In this document: positions 4,986 to 6,817 of the stretch, piece by piece
Layout: every line of letters starts with the position of its first letter
Position numbering within the stretch: position 1 is the first letter of the stretch
Origin: B21-G16 sp003644825 [NCBI: Candidatus Zhuqueibacterota bacterium]
GTDB lineage: Bacteria > SM23-31 > B21-G16
Assembly (NCBI GenBank): GCA_003644825.1
Contig: QNDJ01000086.1
Span: 1-6,817 of the forward strand
Direction: 5' to 3'
DNA length: 6,817 nt
Notes under the pieces: model-generated
What the model was told of the DNA's origin: nothing
Seen by the model: only the letters and a program-made list of their open reading frames with translations
The model's database searches: none
Position numbers and translations under genes: made by a program

Positions 4986-6817
4986 CTTACGCTTTCTTTT
5001 AGCCTTTCCGGCTTTCGGTTTTAGATAAAAGTATAAACCTATAACTAGCAGTACAGCCAAAAGCGTTGCGATTATGATAAGCCACGGCACTCCTGGATAG
5101 GTCTTGCATTCTCCATCCTCACAGTAATCAGTACAAACCTCGATCTGAACCCATGCAGTACCATTGCATTCCTCAACGGTGTTATTTCTGCATCTCCTTT
5201 CTCCTGGCTCGCAGATAAATGGCTGGGGGTTGCATTTCAGCAGGGTTGAATTGCAGCCCCATTCGCATTCCTCTTTCAGTAACCAATCAGTTCCGTTGCA
5301 TTCCAAAAGCCTATTATCCTCGCACTTAAGCTCGCCCGGATTGCAGATAAATGGCTGGGGGTTGCATTTCAGCAGGGTTGAATTGCAGCCCCATGTGCAG
5401 TTCTGAATGGTTTCCCATCCTGTTCCAGCCAGATTACATCTCTGCAAGAGATTGCCTGAACATCTAAGCTCCCCTGGATCGCAGATCAGAGCTGGCGGGG
5501 CATAATATCTCGGAGCTCCTCCTGCAGGACGCCTTGTAGGCTTTGGAGGTTGCTCTATAACGAAGAATATACCTGTCTCGATAGGTGTTGCGTTTATCCT
5601 TGAGCCTGAAATCCACGGAACGATCCTGAGCTTATAAGCATAATCGGATATCCAGGGTGAAGTATCCCAGGAATAGGATGTTGATTGGACAGATGCTAGA
5701 AGGGTCGAATTTGAAAGATTATAGTTTATCAGATAGATATCATAGGTTACTGGCTTCAGGCTCGATTGCGGTGTCCAGGAAAGGGTTATCTTACCGTAAA
5801 CCCTATTACCAATCGAGGTTTTCAGCTTGCTTTGACCGCAGTCCTCAGACGGAACACCTTGACTTTCTTCTGGATAGAAATTTCCTTCACCATTGACGCA
5901 ACAAACAGGTGTCAACCCGAAAATGCCGCCTGAAAGCAAATGATTGAGCCATACCTGGCTTGTTGTGGAATTAGAATAAATTGAATAATTATTATTTTTA
6001 TTTTCATCCTTGATTATATTTCTCGTGATTTGATTATCACCAAGTATCTTTATAGAAAAGTTCGTTTGCTCCCAAGTAAGGTTATATCTCAACCATGCAG
6101 GATCAGTATATCCAGAGCAAACCGAAACCTGCGAACTCTGGTTCAGGGTGTAGTTCTGCCCGTATCCGTTAGCTATCCAGTATTTTTCCTGCTCGAAATC
6201 GCAGGTCCCACCTTGTGCAGCAAAAGCAGTAGCACAGTCGTAAGCTGGGGGTTCCTCGACGTAGACAGTATAGTAATCAGAACCTATATGACCGAGCCAG
6301 AGGGAGAAGTTGTTCGTTCCATTTACTATTTTCGAAACATTTTCCCAGTCCTCATCCACCTGAATATAAGTATCAAGAGCTGAGTTATCAAAATAAACAT
6401 AATCGTAGCATTGACCATTATAGTATACCGGGGAATAGGAGCTGAAATAGTTATCATTCTTGACTATCTTCCCGCAGTCTATAAAGGTGTTGTTTTCAAC
6501 GAGATATAGATCGCCTTTTAAAATAACCCCTTCTTCACAATTCTTTATCAAGTTGTTAATTATTTTAGTTTGGTCTCCCCTTCGATCTCCATAAATAGCC
6601 AGCGATACATTTTCTATTTTGTTGTCTAAAATTGTAAGATTGGTCCGAGAGGAAGGTTTTATCAAAAGTGCTGTTCCATTTCCGAACAAGAAATTACCTT
6701 CAAAAATAGTATCTTCTGAGTCGAATTCAGCCCCATTCATGTTACCTGAAATATTAAATGTGTTGTTGAAAATTCTGAGATTCTTTCCTTTTAAAGATAA
6801 TATTTTGTAAGCAAAAC
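4983..6817 (-). CDS. Beta-helix / Cys-repeat surface protein with C-terminal membrane anchor, 5' end beyond window
   Basis: The frame is open from the right edge to TAG at 4985-4983, giving 610 residues in the window. The Met at 6740 is residue 26 and is not the true start: the frame is open upstream of it and already encodes a beta-helix coil (RIFNNTFNISGN). Residues 1 to about 125 are right-handed parallel beta-helix coils of NosD/PbH1 type, with ladders such as ILDNKIEN, IINNLIKN and VENNTFID spaced about 20-25 residues apart. Residues 125-335 are mixed, Cys-containing and sequon-rich, with another coil-like stretch near ILGDNQITRNII. An Fn3-like domain follows (about 337-415), then a Pro-rich linker, three six-Cys repeats (443-570), a membrane helix (about 577-598) and a tail ending KRKRK. 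It is therefore probably exported and held in the membrane by its C-terminus. Beta-helices of this class often bind or cleave polysaccharide, but no catalytic residues can be assigned here. Confidence 0.93.
   Translation of the reverse strand, partial: FAYKILSLKGKNLRIFNNTFNISGNMNGAEFDSEDTIFEGNFLFGNGTALLIKPSSRTNLTILDNKIENVSLAIYGDRRGDQTKIINNLIKNCEEGVILKGDLYLVENNTFIDCGKIVKNDNYFSSYSPVYYNGQCYDYVYFDNSALDTYIQVDEDWENVSKIVNGTNNFSLWLGHIGSDYYTVYVEEPPAYDCATAFAAQGGTCDFEQEKYWIANGYGQNYTLNQSSQVSVCSGYTDPAWLRYNLTWEQTNFSIKILGDNQITRNIIKDENKNNNYSIYSNSTTSQVWLNHLLSGGIFGLTPVCCVNGEGNFYPEESQGVPSEDCGQSKLKTSIGNRVYGKITLSWTPQSSLKPVTYDIYLINYNLSNSTLLASVQSTSYSWDTSPWISDYAYKLRIVPWISGSRINATPIETGIFFVIEQPPKPTRRPAGGAPRYYAPPALICDPGELRCSGNLLQRCNLAGTGWETIQNCTWGCNSTLLKCNPQPFICNPGELKCEDNRLLECNGTDWLLKEECEWGCNSTLLKCNPQPFICEPGERRCRNNTVEECNGTAWVQIEVCTDYCEDGECKTYPGVPWLIIIATLLAVLLVIGLYFYLKPKAGKAKRKRK
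5106..5219 (-). repeat. Six-cysteine repeat, copy 3 of 3
   Basis: Residues 533-570. The pattern is C-x6-C-x7-C-x10-C-x3-C-x4-C, starting CEPGERRC and ending CEDGEC. The last loop is two residues shorter than in the other copies, as expected for the terminal repeat. It leads directly into a short TYPG linker and the membrane helix. Confidence 0.88.
5211..5262. repeat. 52-base perfect direct repeat, copy a
   Basis: This stretch is identical base for base to 5343-5394, at an offset of 132 bases (44 codons). It spans the end of one Cys repeat and the first codons of the next. The bases immediately flanking the identical block differ between the two copies. Confidence 0.95.
5220..5351 (-). repeat. 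Six-cysteine repeat, copy 2 of 3
   Basis: Residues 489-532, exactly 44 codons. The pattern is C-x6-C-x7-C-x10-C-x3-C-x6-C. Its boundaries with copies 1 and 3 (5343-5394 and 5211-5262) lie within a 52-base identical DNA segment encoding the GCNSTLLKCNPQPFIC junction, which indicates recent duplication or gene conversion. Confidence 0.9.
5343..5394. repeat. 52-base perfect direct repeat, copy b
   Basis: Partner of 5211-5262. Synonymous positions are identical across the block, while the rest of the two Cys repeats has diverged. This fits local duplication or gene conversion rather than protein-level conservation alone. Confidence 0.95.
5352..5489 (-). repeat. Six-cysteine repeat, copy 1 of 3
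   Basis: Residues 443-488 of the upstream surface protein. The cysteine pattern is C-x6-C-x7-C-x12-C-x3-C-x6-C, starting CDPGELRC and ending with a CNPQP linker. The paired, evenly spaced cysteines suggest a small disulfide-bonded extracellular module. This copy is the most divergent in DNA and has two extra residues in the third loop compared with the other copies. Confidence 0.88.
6441..6815 (-). other. Parallel beta-helix coils (NosD/PbH1-like) in the upstream gene
   Basis: About 125 residues form roughly five coils with the alternating pattern hydrophobic-x-hydrophobic-x-x-N-x-hydrophobic. Examples are LRIFNNTFN, TILDNKIEN, KIINNLIKN and YLVENNTFID, with Asn ladders at the turns. The helix certainly begins further upstream, outside the window. 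Family assignment is by pattern only. Confidence 0.8.

Noticed and set aside
5211-5394. CRISPR-like direct repeats
   Set aside because: There are only two identical copies, they are in frame inside a coding region with a 44-codon period, and they encode a Cys-repeat junction.
5164-5406. Plus-strand frame with an internal repeat (HSS...GLQINGWGLHFSRVELQPH)
   Set aside because: The repeat is the reverse-strand shadow of the Cys-repeat DNA duplication in the real minus-strand gene.
6030-6383. Plus-strand frame of 117 codons
   Set aside because: Antisense to the continuous, sequon-rich minus-strand protein. No independent support.

Overview
The window is coding almost end to end on the minus strand. 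It holds two partial genes for large, secreted, membrane-anchored surface proteins, separated by a 67-base intergenic gap. No plus-strand gene, RNA gene, CRISPR array or transposase is visible. The sequence suggests an archaeon. Both proteins are packed with N-x-S/T sequons and short Asn/Thr-rich Ig-like modules ('PP.YSN', 'YANDS..W', 'ATC.L'). The gap carries an archaeal-looking TATA element and no bacterial -35/-10 or strong Shine-Dalgarno sequence. The module set (GPYYY N-terminus, W..KC.NW.F modules, 'C.PGE..C' Cys repeats, NosD-like beta-helix) is the style I associate with DPANN archaea (Woese-, Pace- and Aenigmarchaeota and relatives). That placement is inference from style, not from a marker gene.

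Layout in transcription order, right to left. Positions 6817-4983 hold the 3' part of a beta-helix surface protein whose 5' end lies outside the window: beta-helix coils, a mixed Cys-containing region, an Fn3-like domain, a Pro-rich linker, three six-cysteine repeats, a C-terminal membrane helix and a basic cytoplasmic tail. Positions 4982-4915 hold a possible T-rich terminator, an 8-base direct repeat and a TATA box. Positions 4914-1 hold a giant protein, 1638 codons in the window with no stop before the edge: basic cytoplasmic N-terminus, one membrane helix, then a stalk of at least eleven extracellular beta-domains.

The two proteins have opposite anchoring: the upstream one by its C-terminus, the giant one by its N-terminus. 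Together they look like a cell-surface or attachment locus. The substrate or partner cannot be read from the sequence. The most notable observations are a probable domain nested inside an Ig-like module of the giant protein, a 52-base perfect duplication inside the Cys repeats, and a GPYYY...YLG motif on the cytoplasmic side of the giant protein.
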